Origin: Methylopila sp. M107
GTDB lineage: Bacteria > Pseudomonadota > Alphaproteobacteria > Rhizobiales > Methylopilaceae
Length of the DNA: 64,000 nucleotides
NCBI RefSeq assembly: GCF_000384475.1
Contig: NZ_ARWB01000001.1
Location: 2,832,176 to 2,896,175 of the forward strand
Reading direction: 5' to 3'
Both the position numbers and the translations under genes were made by a program. Below the pieces are notes generated by a model. The model worked only from the letters and a program-made list of their open reading frames with translations. It searched no databases and was not told the DNA's origin. Positions 1 to 7,984 of the stretch are shown here, piece by piece. The number at the start of each line of letters is the position of its first letter. Within the stretch, counting starts at the first letter, position 1.

Positions 1-585
1 TACGGCTTCCAGTGGACCGAACTGTCCTTGCAGGAAAAGCTCGCGGGCAATGCCGGCATGCTGGTGTTCGCGGCCTCGGTGCTGCTCGTCTTCCTGCTGC
101 TCGCCGCGCAATATGAGAGCTGGACGCTGCCGCTCGCCATCATCCTGATCGTGCCGATGTGCCTGCTCGCGGCCGTAACGGGGCTGCAGATCCGGGGTAT
201 GCCGGTCGACATCCTGGCGCAGGCCGGCTTCGTGGTGCTGATCGGCCTCGCGGCCAAGAACGCCATCCTGATCGTCGAATTCGCCAAGCAGAACGAGGAG
301 CGCGGATTTCCGCGCGCCCGCGCCGCGATCGACGCCGCAAAGATGCGGCTGCGGCCGATCCTGATGACCTCGCTCGCCTTCATCCTCGGCGTGCTGCCGC
401 TGGTGATCGCGACCGGCGCCGGCGCCGAGATGCGGCAGGCGCTCGGCACCTCGGTGTTCTACGGCATGATCGGCGTGACGATCTTCGGCCTGATCTTCAC
501 GCCGGTGTTCTACGTCGTCTGCCGCGCAATGGCGCAAAAGCCCGCCGTCCGAGCGCCGGCCGGCGCGACCGTCGCGGCCGAGTAA
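1..585 (+). CDS. RND efflux pump inner-membrane permease, C-terminal end (partial)
   Basis: The 3' end of a gene that begins before the window; the reading frame is open from base 1. The 194 visible residues match the last membrane block of HAE1/AcrB-type RND proton antiporters: several hydrophobic helices, the segment AAQYESW after the first helix and the typical motif GLAAKNAILIVEFA. The family exports drugs or other small molecules from the periplasm or inner membrane together with a periplasmic adaptor and an outer-membrane channel. Those partners are not in the window. The protein ends normally after the last helix with a short Ala/Pro-rich tail. Family assignment is secure; substrate is unknown. 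Confidence 0.93.
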   Translation, partial: YGFQWTELSLQEKLAGNAGMLVFAASVLLVFLLLAAQYESWTLPLAIILIVPMCLLAAVTGLQIRGMPVDILAQAGFVVLIGLAAKNAILIVEFAKQNEERGFPRARAAIDAAKMRLRPILMTSLAFILGVLPLVIATGAGAEMRQALGTSVFYGMIGVTIFGLIFTPVFYVVCRAMAQKPAVRAPAGATVAAE

Positions 586-984
586 CGCGCGGCTCGGTCG
601 TGGAAGGTATTCATTTCCGCAACCGGCGCGAAACTGTGGATCTTGAGCGCAGTTGGCGCGGCTTGGGGCGCCAAATCCCAGTAAGCGTCAATGATCCGAG
701 CGTCGTCTCTCGCAAAAGCGGGTTGCGTATCGAGCTTTCCAGCCGAATACGACGACGGGCCATCACGAATTCTGTGTGCCAAAACGGAACAATTTAAGAT
801 TGTCTAAGAGGCGTAATGGCGCGTCGGGCGTTGCGCGACTTTGCGTCTTGCCACACGGGCCAAAACCGGTTCTCATGCCGGCGGCGGGGGAATGTGGGCT
901 GGTTTTGGTCGGGCCAAAACCCCTCGATCTTTTCGCGCAGGGCGTATAACCAGAAGTCCCGATCGCGGCGACGAGCGAGGCGCC
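586..984. other. Intergenic region between the RND gene and the SARP gene
   Basis: About 400 bases with no convincing gene. An open frame continues upstream of the chosen SARP start (from 841), but its Gly/Arg-rich translation does not look like a protein domain. The only structure I see is the repeated CCAAAAC motif and hairpin at 857-921, listed separately. Confidence 0.5.
901..921. promoter_or_regulatory. Inverted repeat upstream of the SARP gene
   Basis: GGTTTTGG (901-908) and CCAAAACC (914-921) are perfect complements with a 5-base spacer. A second copy of the right half, GGGCCAAAAC, lies at 857-866 and matches 911-920. The element is 64 bases before the chosen SARP start at 985, so it could be an operator or a small hairpin in the leader. 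Function is inferred only. Confidence 0.35.
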
Positions 985-1890
985 ATGGCGACCCTTCCAG
1001 CGCCTATCGCTGAAATCAACCTGCTCGGAACCGTGGCCGTCCTCGACCGGGCGGGGGAGCGGGCGCCGCTTGGCATCGCCGGCCCGACGCTCGAGCTGTT
1101 CGCCTATCTCGTCAGCTTCCGGCCGCGCGCGATCCGGCGCGATCATCTGGCCGATCTCCTGTGGGAGGACCTCGACGCCGAGCGCTCCCGCGCCGCCCTC
1201 AACACGGCGCTCTGGCGCGTCCGGCAGGCGACGCGCCGGTTCAGGGGCGCCGCGCTCCGCTCCGACGCGACGGTCGTCCGGCTCGACATCGAAAAGGGCG
1301 TCGATGTCGACGTCGCCCGTCTGAAGAGCGTGCTCCACGACGCGGTCGCGGCCTTCTCGAAGGAGGACGGGCTTCCGGCCGCGCCGCGCGATCAGCTGCG
1401 CGCAGTGTTGTCCCGCTGCGACGGCGATTTCCTGGAGGGCGCGACCTCCAGTTGGGCGCTGGTGGAGCGCGAGGAGTGCCTGAACCTTCGGCTGCGCGGC
1501 CTCACCATGCTGATGCACGACGCCGGCATACGAGCGGTCTACGAGGATGCGCTCTCCTATGGCAGGCGCATCCTGGCGGCGGACCCGTTCCGCGAGGCGG
1601 TTCAGTGCGAAATGATGTGGCTCTACATGATGACTGGCCGTCGCGCCTTCGCGCTGCGCCATTATCGCGACTATGAGCGGATGCTGCGGCGGGAGCTCGG
1701 CATTGCGCCGATGGCCGAGACCCGCGCGGTGCATGACATGATCTGCGCCGACGACCATCAACCCCGCCACGCCCCGGCCCTGCTCATCGGCGCCGCGGCG
1801 CCGCGGCGGGCGGAATTCGGGGCGCTGCTCGGAGAGATCGAGCAGGACCGGCGCAGCTTTTACCGCTCGCACTTCTCGCAGGGCGCCTGA
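985..1890 (+). CDS. SARP-type (BTAD domain) transcriptional activator
   Basis: A 301-residue protein with the layout of small SARP regulators: an N-terminal winged helix of the OmpR type (about residues 5-95, including LLWEDLDAERSRAALN and a helix ending in LWRVRQA) followed by a bacterial transcriptional activation domain of TPR-like helices (about 105-265, with RILAADPFREAVQ and YERMLRRELGIAP). It has no ATPase or sensor domain. The frame is open further upstream, but the added residues are low complexity, so the ATG at 985 is preferred. It is the only regulator next to the injection-system cluster, which starts about 300 bases downstream on the same strand, so control of that cluster is plausible but inferred. 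Confidence 0.85.
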   Translation: MATLPAPIAEINLLGTVAVLDRAGERAPLGIAGPTLELFAYLVSFRPRAIRRDHLADLLWEDLDAERSRAALNTALWRVRQATRRFRGAALRSDATVVRLDIEKGVDVDVARLKSVLHDAVAAFSKEDGLPAAPRDQLRAVLSRCDGDFLEGATSSWALVEREECLNLRLRGLTMLMHDAGIRAVYEDALSYGRRILAADPFREAVQCEMMWLYMMTGRRAFALRHYRDYERMLRRELGIAPMAETRAVHDMICADDHQPRHAPALLIGAAAPRRAEFGALLGEIEQDRRSFYRSHFSQGA

Positions 1891-2195
1891 CGCGGCCTCA
1901 CGTCGCCGAATCCTCCCGTCCAATCAATGACAGCGACGCGGGCCGGCGGCCCCGGCGCGCGTTTTCGCGCGTGCTCCGCGGCTGTGAGAGCGCTGTGAGC
2001 GCGCCGGGACGCGCGCTCGATCCTACGGCGATCACGACCTGACCGGCGCCGAAGACCTGAGCGAAACCCGCGACACGCTGGAGCGACGGCGGTGTCAGCG
2101 GCCGGCAAGCGCGGCGAGAACGACCTCTTCTAGCGTCCTCGCCACAGTCGCGGATGGCTCCCGCTATCCGTTGCCGTTCGCCAGGGGCGTTCGCG
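1891..2195. other. Leader region of the eCIS cluster
   Basis: About 305 bases between the SARP gene and the first small eCIS gene. No gene with a credible start was found; one frame is open from 1988 to 2273 but has no usable start codon. It holds GC-rich hairpin-like sequence around 1940-1975 and the direct repeat at 1981-1999. It is the most likely place for the main promoter of the cluster. Confidence 0.5.
1981..1999. promoter_or_regulatory. 11-bp-spaced direct repeat, candidate SARP binding site
   Basis: The octamer GCTGTGAG occurs at 1981-1988 and again at 1992-1999, one helical turn (11 bases) apart. SARP activators are known to bind heptamer direct repeats with an 11-base period near the -35 region. 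The site lies between the SARP gene and the eCIS genes. I see no convincing -10 box at the expected distance, so the call is tentative. Confidence 0.4.
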
Positions 2196-2417
2196 ATGCG
2201 CAGAGCAAGGCCGGATCTCGGACAGGAACAGGACGCGCAGTCCTTCGTCCTCCGGCTGCGGCTCGACCCCGTTAAGGGCGAGACCGACCAGGCCGTTCCG
2301 CGGCTCAGGATCGAGCACGTCAACAAGCAGACTGTCTGGCATTTCAACGAGATCGGGTCGGCGCTGTCGCAGCTCAAGAAGAGCCTCGAGGCGATCGTCT
2401 TCGGCTCCGCCGCCTGA
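2196..2417 (+). CDS. Small conserved-looking protein heading the eCIS cluster
   Basis: A 73-residue protein with a beta-strand-like core (QSFVLRLRLDP...RLRIEHVNKQTVWHF) and a short C-terminal helix. It ends 10 bases before the sheath gene and shares its strand, so it is almost certainly co-transcribed. I know of similar small proteins next to phage-tail-like clusters but cannot name a function. The frame also contains an upstream ATG at 2154; 2196 is chosen because GGGGCG lies at ribosome-binding distance. Confidence 0.55.
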   Translation: MRRARPDLGQEQDAQSFVLRLRLDPVKGETDQAVPRLRIEHVNKQTVWHFNEIGSALSQLKKSLEAIVFGSAA

Positions 2418-2427
2418 GGAGAGAGCG

Positions 2428-4695
2428 ATGTATCAGCATCCTGGCGTCTACATCGAACACGTGCCGAGCGGGCTGCTCTCGATCGAGGCCGCCTCCACTT
2501 CGGTCGCGGCGTTCATCGGGCAGGTGAAGCGCGGCGCCGTCGTCACGAAGGACGCCGGCGAGCCGGCGTTCGTCTCGAGCGCAAGCCTGTTCGCGAGCCA
2601 GTTCGGCGCGCTCGACGGCGCGGGCGGCGGGATCAGGGACGAGGGCGAGGACCCGGACTGGTTCGGCCACGCCGTCGTCTCCTTCTTCGGCAATGGCGGC
2701 TCCAAGGCCTACATCATTCCGGTCGGCGATCCGACGCCGGCCCTGTCGGCGACCGCCGGCATCGTCGACCCCAATGACGCCGCGAACGCGTTCTACTTCA
2801 CCGCCGCGTCGCCGGGAGCATGGCCGAACGACGTCTTCGTCGGCCTGAAGAAGACGCTCGACGATCCGGACGACCTGCTCGACGAATACGAGCTGACGGT
2901 CGGCTACAAGCCGGACCTGACGAAGCCGATCGAGGCGATCGAGCGCATCACGGGCATCACGCTCAATCCGGCGAGCGGACGCTACATCGTGTCGAAGGTG
3001 GCCGACGGCTCGGCGATCGTCACCGTCGAACGCAAGGCGATCGCAGGTGCCGGCGGCGGCGGCAAGCTGAAGGCGACGCTCGGCGCGCCCGTCGCAGCCT
3101 TCGGTCCGGGCTCGCTCCTCGCCACGGATTCGATCGTCGTCGCGGTCAACGCGGCGAGCGTCACCGTGCCGTTCGACGGAACCGAGGCGTCGCTCGCGGC
3201 GGTGGCGGCGAAGATCCAGAAGACGGTGCGGGAAAGCCCGACGCCTTCCACGGGCAAGACCGGCTTCGTCTGCCAGGTCACCAAGGACAACCGCCTCGTG
3301 TTCATTCCGGGCGGCGGAGTCGCCGCGCCGCTCGCCGTCGTGTCGGGCGGGGCCGCAGCCCTGAAGCTCGGGCTCGACCCGACCGTCGCGGCGACCGTCC
3401 CGCCGGGGGCGCTCGATCTCGCGGGCCTCGACACCAAGACGCTCGACATCAAGGTCGGCGCAGCCGCGGTAAAGACCGTGACGTTCGCCGCGCCGATCGC
3501 GGACCTTGCAGCCGTCGCGACGCAGATCCAGACGCAGATGCAGGCGAATCCGAACGCCAACGCGAATTTCCGCGCGTCGATCGAGGGCGGCCGGCTCTTG
3601 CTTCGCTCCGAGGGCGGCGCGGCGGCGAACGCGGTCGTCGTATCGGGCGGGACGGCCGCGGCTGATCTTGGCCTCGCAGACGCCGTCGCAAACAGCTCGG
3701 GACGCGCGAACCTCGTCGACTATCCCCAGCCGTTCGACGCGGCCCCGGACAAAACGACGGAATCGCGTTTGACGGGCGGCGTCGATTTCGGCGCGCCAAA
3801 GCGTGACCAGTACGAGGCGGCCTATTTCCGCCTGCGCGACTATCGCGACGTCTCGATCATCCTGCTGCCGGGCCACGCCTGGATCGAGGGCGGCGACAAC
3901 GCGATCATCGAGGACGCGGTCACGCATGCGGAGTTCATGCAGAACCGGATGGTGATCGTCGATCCGCCGAACTCGGTCGGCGGCGCGAAGCTCGTCACGG
4001 CGAAAGACGTCAAGGACCTCGGCGCGCCGACCTCGCCCTATACGGCGCTCTACTATCCCTGGCTGACGGTCACGAACCCGCATTACGACAAGGACGTGGC
4101 GGCCAACAAGCCGAAGACCTTCGACATCCCGCCGTCCTCCTTCGCGGCCGGCATGTGGGCGCGGATCGACGCCTCCCGCGGCGTCTGGAAGGCGCCGGCC
4201 GGCCTCGAGGCGACCGTGCGCGGCACGCAAGGCCCGAACGTCCTGATCGGCAACGACGTCCAAGACAATCTGAACGAGTTCGGCGTCAATTGCCTTCGGG
4301 CCATCATCGGACCGACGGTGATCTGGGGCGCGCGGACGCTCGCCACCAAGTCGAAGCCCGAATTCCGCTACGTCCCGGTGCGCCGCACCCAGAGCATGAT
4401 CGGCGAGAGCCTCTACTCGGCCCTCCAGGCCGTCGTATTCGAGCCGAACGACCACAAGCTGTGGGCGAGCCTGCGCGGCAGCGTCGGCGACTTCATGGAC
4501 GGGCTGTTCCGGGCCGGCGCCTTCCAGGGCGAGAAGGCGTCCGACGCCTATTACGTCCGCTGCGGGCTCGGCGCGACCATGACGCAGGGCGACATCGACG
4601 GCGGAATCGTCCGCGTCGTGGTCGGCTTCGCGCCGCTCAAGCCCGCCGAATTCGTCGTCGTCCAGATCCAGCAGATCGTCGGCCAGCGCGGCTGA
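2428..4695 (+). CDS. eCIS contractile sheath protein
   Basis: A 755-residue tail sheath subunit (Afp2/Pvc2/T4 gp18 family). The start MYQHPGVYIEHVPSG is the classic sheath N terminus. The C-terminal third holds the conserved polymerisation domain (about 455-755), ending in the usual FVVVQIQQIVGQ strand. In the particle it forms the contracting outer cylinder that drives the inner tube through a target membrane. It is longer than a minimal sheath because of a central insertion with two tandem copies of a domain of about 95 residues (roughly 228-328 and 331-425), probably exposed on the outer surface. A good ribosome-binding site (GGAGAG) precedes the ATG. It is the only sheath gene in the cluster. 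Confidence 0.95.
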   Translation: MYQHPGVYIEHVPSGLLSIEAASTSVAAFIGQVKRGAVVTKDAGEPAFVSSASLFASQFGALDGAGGGIRDEGEDPDWFGHAVVSFFGNGGSKAYIIPVGDPTPALSATAGIVDPNDAANAFYFTAASPGAWPNDVFVGLKKTLDDPDDLLDEYELTVGYKPDLTKPIEAIERITGITLNPASGRYIVSKVADGSAIVTVERKAIAGAGGGGKLKATLGAPVAAFGPGSLLATDSIVVAVNAASVTVPFDGTEASLAAVAAKIQKTVRESPTPSTGKTGFVCQVTKDNRLVFIPGGGVAAPLAVVSGGAAALKLGLDPTVAATVPPGALDLAGLDTKTLDIKVGAAAVKTVTFAAPIADLAAVATQIQTQMQANPNANANFRASIEGGRLLLRSEGGAAANAVVVSGGTAAADLGLADAVANSSGRANLVDYPQPFDAAPDKTTESRLTGGVDFGAPKRDQYEAAYFRLRDYRDVSIILLPGHAWIEGGDNAIIEDAVTHAEFMQNRMVIVDPPNSVGGAKLVTAKDVKDLGAPTSPYTALYYPWLTVTNPHYDKDVAANKPKTFDIPPSSFAAGMWARIDASRGVWKAPAGLEATVRGTQGPNVLIGNDVQDNLNEFGVNCLRAIIGPTVIWGARTLATKSKPEFRYVPVRRTQSMIGESLYSALQAVVFEPNDHKLWASLRGSVGDFMDGLFRAGAFQGEKASDAYYVRCGLGATMTQGDIDGGIVRVVVGFAPLKPAEFVVVQIQQIVGQRG

Positions 4696-4726
4696 CCGCC
4701 GGCGCTTTGACAAGGAGAAGCGTCCG

Positions 4727-5239
4727 ATGCCAGCCCCGATGTTTCCGGCGAACGCCCATCGCTACGACCCCTACCGCACCTTCAAATTCCAGGTCTCGAT
4801 CGAGGGCAAGACGATCGCCGGCCTGTCCAAGATGGGCGCGCTCAAGCGCACCACCGAGGTCGTGAAGTGGCGGAGCGCCGGCTCGAATTCGAGCCAGACC
4901 GTCAACCCCGGCGGCTCCGCCTTCGAGGCGGTGACGCTCGAGCAGGGCCTGTCGCACGACAAGATCTTCGAGGAATGGGCCAACTCGGTCCACAACGTCG
5001 CCGAAGGCGACGGCGGGATCAGCCTGAAGAACTTTCGCCGCACCGTCGTCGTCACCGTGCTGAACCAGCAGGGCACGCCCGCCATCACCTACACGCTGAA
5101 GAAGGCGTGGGTGTCCGAGTTTAACGCGCTGCCCGAACTCGACGCCAACAACATGAACACGGTCGGCATCCAGTCGATCACGATCCAGCACGAGGGCTTC
5201 ATCCGCGACGAGGCCGTCGGCGAGCCGGCCGAGACCTGA
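4727..5239 (+). CDS. eCIS inner tube protein (Hcp/gp19-like)
   Basis: A 170-residue phage tail tube protein of the Afp1/Afp5/T4 gp19 type. The order YRTFKFQVSIEGKTIAG, SKMGALKRTTEVVKWRSAG, VTLEQGLSHDKIFEEWAN and SITIQHEGF is the standard tube fold signature. Hexameric rings stack to form the rigid tube inside the sheath. It follows the sheath gene at once, with GGAGAAG ahead of the ATG. Only one tube paralogue is present, whereas Afp and PVC have two or three, so this tube is probably homopolymeric apart from the Afp7-like end. Confidence 0.94.
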   Translation: MPAPMFPANAHRYDPYRTFKFQVSIEGKTIAGLSKMGALKRTTEVVKWRSAGSNSSQTVNPGGSAFEAVTLEQGLSHDKIFEEWANSVHNVAEGDGGISLKNFRRTVVVTVLNQQGTPAITYTLKKAWVSEFNALPELDANNMNTVGIQSITIQHEGFIRDEAVGEPAET

Positions 5240-5255
5240 TCGGGGGATCGACGCG

Positions 5256-6068
5256 ATGGCCCGCGCTCATCCGACGATCGCGATCGGCCTGCCGCGCTTC
5301 ATGCCGCGCGAGCCGGACGGCTTCGCCGAGTTCGCGATCAGCCGAGGCGCGGGCGCAACCGCTCCGCGTCCGGTCAGGGTGAGCCGCGTGCTCGCGGCGG
5401 CGCTGAAAACCATCGACGGCGAGGAGGCGACGCTCGGCCTCGTCCGGTGTCTGTCGGCCGGCACGCGCGAATGGTTGCTGCAGAAGGTCGCCGCGCTGTT
5501 CCGGCCGCGGCAGGACTGGTTCGAGGGCGACTGCACGGTCTGCAGCGCCCGCTATGACGTCGCGCTCGATCTCGCCGAACTGCCGGCGAAACCCTGCGGC
5601 GCGGGTTTTCCGACCGTCGCGGTCGAGACATCGCTCGGGCGCCGCCTGTTCGACGCGCCCAACGGGTTCGACGAGGAGACGCTGGCGCGATCCCACGTCG
5701 CCGGCGATCCAAGACGCAGGCTCGCGGGCCTCTGCGGGCTTTCGGACGACGCGCAAGCAGAGGCCGCGCGGTTCGACCTCGCCGATCTCGACCGTATTGA
5801 CGCCGCCCTCGACGAGGCGACGCCGCAGCCCTCCGAGCGCAGCGCCACACGCTGCCCGTCCTGCGGACACGCGACCGAGGCCGCGATCGAGCCTCTTAGC
5901 TTCGCGTTTCCGAGCGAGATCTCGCTGTTGCGCGAGGTCCACCGGATCGCGGCGCATTATCACTGGAGCGAGGACGCGATCCTCTCCCTGCCGACGCGCC
6001 GGCGGCGGCAGTACCTCTCGATCATCGGTTCGGAGCGCCGCCGCCTGCAGACCGCGAGGCCGCGATGA
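5256..6068 (+). CDS. eCIS-associated protein with four paired cysteines, putative assembly factor
   Basis: A 270-residue protein with two CxxC pairs (C93/C96 and C200/C203) that could form one split zinc ribbon. The last 60 residues are helical (PSEISLLREVHRIAAHYHWSEDAIL...RRRRQYLSII), a pattern I associate with small assembly or baseplate proteins of contractile tails. It lies between the tube and terminator genes, where tails usually encode assembly chaperones. It overlaps the next gene by ATGA. Function is inferred from position; no catalytic motif is visible. Confidence 0.6.
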   Translation: MARAHPTIAIGLPRFMPREPDGFAEFAISRGAGATAPRPVRVSRVLAAALKTIDGEEATLGLVRCLSAGTREWLLQKVAALFRPRQDWFEGDCTVCSARYDVALDLAELPAKPCGAGFPTVAVETSLGRRLFDAPNGFDEETLARSHVAGDPRRRLAGLCGLSDDAQAEAARFDLADLDRIDAALDEATPQPSERSATRCPSCGHATEAAIEPLSFAFPSEISLLREVHRIAAHYHWSEDAILSLPTRRRRQYLSIIGSERRRLQTARPR

Positions 6069-6943
6069 GCTTTCTGGCGCGGGTCGCGGCGCGCGCGATG
6101 GGCGTTCAGGACGACGGCGTCGGCGAACTCGCGCCGAAGGACCAGGGCCTCGGCGCGATGCGCGCGGCGGCCCCAGTTGAAGACGCTCCCGACGAGGCCC
6201 CGGAGCCCGAGACTGGGCCTGCGTCGAGGCTCGCGGCGCGCCGCGCTTCGGCGCCCGCCAAGGCGGAACCCGAAGACGGGCCGAAGCAGGACGAGGCCGC
6301 GCCCGACGCGCCGGCTCGGGCGGCCCGGGCCTCCGCCGACCCGCCGAAGGACGACAAGGACGAGAAGGCGGTTCGCCAGATGTGGCGGGCCGCCGCCGAA
6401 GATCCCGAGCAGGACGAGCCGGAGATCCATGCGCCGGCCGCACGCGCCGCCACTGCCGCGCCGGACGGCGCGCCGCCGGCCGAGGAGGATCTTCCCGAAG
6501 CGACCCGCAACGAGAAGGCCCCGCAGAAGGCGCTCGCCATGCGCGATGTCCGCCGGGACGGCGAGCGGTCCGTCTCGCAGGCCGCGCCTGCCGCTCCGCC
6601 CGTGTCGTCGGTCGTCGAGACCGGATTTTCCGACGACGGCGGCTATGGCGAGGATGACGCTGCGGATGACTGGCGGCCGCTCGGGGCCGACGAGGAAGCC
6701 GCCGTTGCGGAGGCGTCGGCCGGCTTCGACGGGTCGCCCGCGCCCTGGACCGCTGCGGAACCTTCGAACCAGCCGCCGTCTCCGGCGCTGGCGTCCGTCT
6801 TAGCGCGGCCGGTCGAGCAAAGCGGCGTGGTGATCGAGCAGATCGACGTGTTCGTGCACGAGCCGGCCTCGCGCGAGACGGCGCGGCCGAGGCTGTCCGA
6901 TCCGTCGCGCGCGGCGGCGTCGCGCTATCTCAGGACGCTCTGA
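6065..6943 (+). CDS. Low-complexity, probably disordered eCIS-associated protein
   Basis: A 292-residue protein made mostly of Ala, Pro, Glu, Asp and Arg, with no predicted core until the C terminus. There a short ordered segment (VVIEQIDVFVHEPA, about residues 257-270) and a final SRYLRTL look like a docking motif. It starts inside the stop codon of the preceding gene (ATGA), which indicates translational coupling. Its role is unknown: a length or scaffold factor, or a partner of the preceding cysteine protein, are options. The composition could mimic noncoding GC-rich DNA, but the coupling at both ends supports a real gene. Confidence 0.6.
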   Translation: MSFLARVAARAMGVQDDGVGELAPKDQGLGAMRAAAPVEDAPDEAPEPETGPASRLAARRASAPAKAEPEDGPKQDEAAPDAPARAARASADPPKDDKDEKAVRQMWRAAAEDPEQDEPEIHAPAARAATAAPDGAPPAEEDLPEATRNEKAPQKALAMRDVRRDGERSVSQAAPAAPPVSSVVETGFSDDGGYGEDDAADDWRPLGADEEAAVAEASAGFDGSPAPWTAAEPSNQPPSPALASVLARPVEQSGVVIEQIDVFVHEPASRETARPRLSDPSRAAASRYLRTL

Positions 6944-6945
6944 CG

Positions 6946-7971
6946 ATGGCCGCGCCCACCTCACCGCTTGCGATCGCGGCCGACGGCGTCGCCGACGCGC
7001 TGCAGACGTTTTTTGCCGACACGGTGCTGGTCTCGGTCGACACGCCGTTCGCGGCGGCCGAGAAGGCCAAGGCGAGCTCCAAGCACTTCATCAACCTGTT
7101 CTTCTACCGCGTCGCCCATTCGGGCTTTCACGCGGCGCAGTCCAACCGGCAGCCGTTGTTCCTGCGCGTGCAGTGCCTGGTGACGCCGTTCCCCGGCAAG
7201 TTCGAGAACGGCGAGTCGGCCGAGCCGTATCCAGATTTGAGGATCCTCGGAGAGGCGATCAGGTTCTTCCACAACCAGAACGTCACCGACCCGAAGCCGC
7301 TGAAGAACAGCGGCGGCGCACAGACCGAGTACGCGCTCGAATGCACGCTGCTCCAGCCGAACATGGAGGAGCTGAACCACATCTGGACGACGCAAGGGAG
7401 CGAGCTCGCCTACCGCCTCAGCGCCGTCTACGAATTCTCGCTGATCCCGATCGAGCCGATCACCGTCGCGGCCGAGCCGCCCAAGGTGCGCGCCGCGACC
7501 ATCGACATCTCGCCCACCTCCCTCGTGCCGGGAGCGACGACGTTCGGCGCCGAGACGCGCGCCATCGCGCTGCGCGGCGTGGACGACGCCGCGCCGCCGA
7601 CCAACTGGCTTCCGGTCGTCATGCTGCGCGAGGGCGCGCGGCTCACCAATGCGATCACCGTCGCGCCCGCCGCGAACGCGATCGACCTCGCGCTCGCCGG
7701 GCTTCCGGGCGGCCTCGCCGCGCTTGACCTCGCCTTCCAAGACGAAACCGGCGCCGCGATCGGGGCAGCGGCGACGACCTTCGAGACCATCGACGCGGCG
7801 CTGCTCGACGACGAGGCCGCCGCCCTGTCGCTGCCAGTCACAAAACCCGCGAGCGCCAGGACGCTGCGAATCCGCGCGCGGCCCGGTCGGGTCTCGGGCG
7901 GCGCCAATCAGGTCGAACCCAACGCCCCTTTTTCGCACAGCCTGACCGTGACCTTCGGGGACGCGCCATGA
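6946..7971 (+). CDS. DUF4255 (Pvc16/Afp16-like) tail terminator
   Basis: A 341-residue protein whose first 180 residues are a DUF4255/Pvc16 N-terminal domain: IAADGVADALQTFF, FINLFFYRVAHSGF, PLFLRVQCLVTPF, an ILGEAIRFFHNQNV helix and a closing YRLSAVYEFSLIPIEP. This domain caps the distal end of the tube and sheath and stops elongation in Afp and PVC particles. The remaining 150 residues are beta-rich (Ig-like, TIDISPTSLVPGATTF onward), an extension also seen in longer members. It is a hallmark gene that separates eCIS from prophages. Confidence 0.9.
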   Translation: MAAPTSPLAIAADGVADALQTFFADTVLVSVDTPFAAAEKAKASSKHFINLFFYRVAHSGFHAAQSNRQPLFLRVQCLVTPFPGKFENGESAEPYPDLRILGEAIRFFHNQNVTDPKPLKNSGGAQTEYALECTLLQPNMEELNHIWTTQGSELAYRLSAVYEFSLIPIEPITVAAEPPKVRAATIDISPTSLVPGATTFGAETRAIALRGVDDAAPPTNWLPVVMLREGARLTNAITVAPAANAIDLALAGLPGGLAALDLAFQDETGAAIGAAATTFETIDAALLDDEAAALSLPVTKPASARTLRIRARPGRVSGGANQVEPNAPFSHSLTVTFGDAP

Positions 7972-7984
7972 ACGAGCTGGCCCA

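Noticed and set aside
2374-4713. A 779-codon open frame on the minus strand across the sheath gene
   Set aside because: Shadow of the + strand gene in GC-rich DNA. Its translation is Arg/Asp/Gly-rich with no domain, while the + strand frame is a clear sheath protein. The same applies to the other long minus-strand frames across 7-28 kb.
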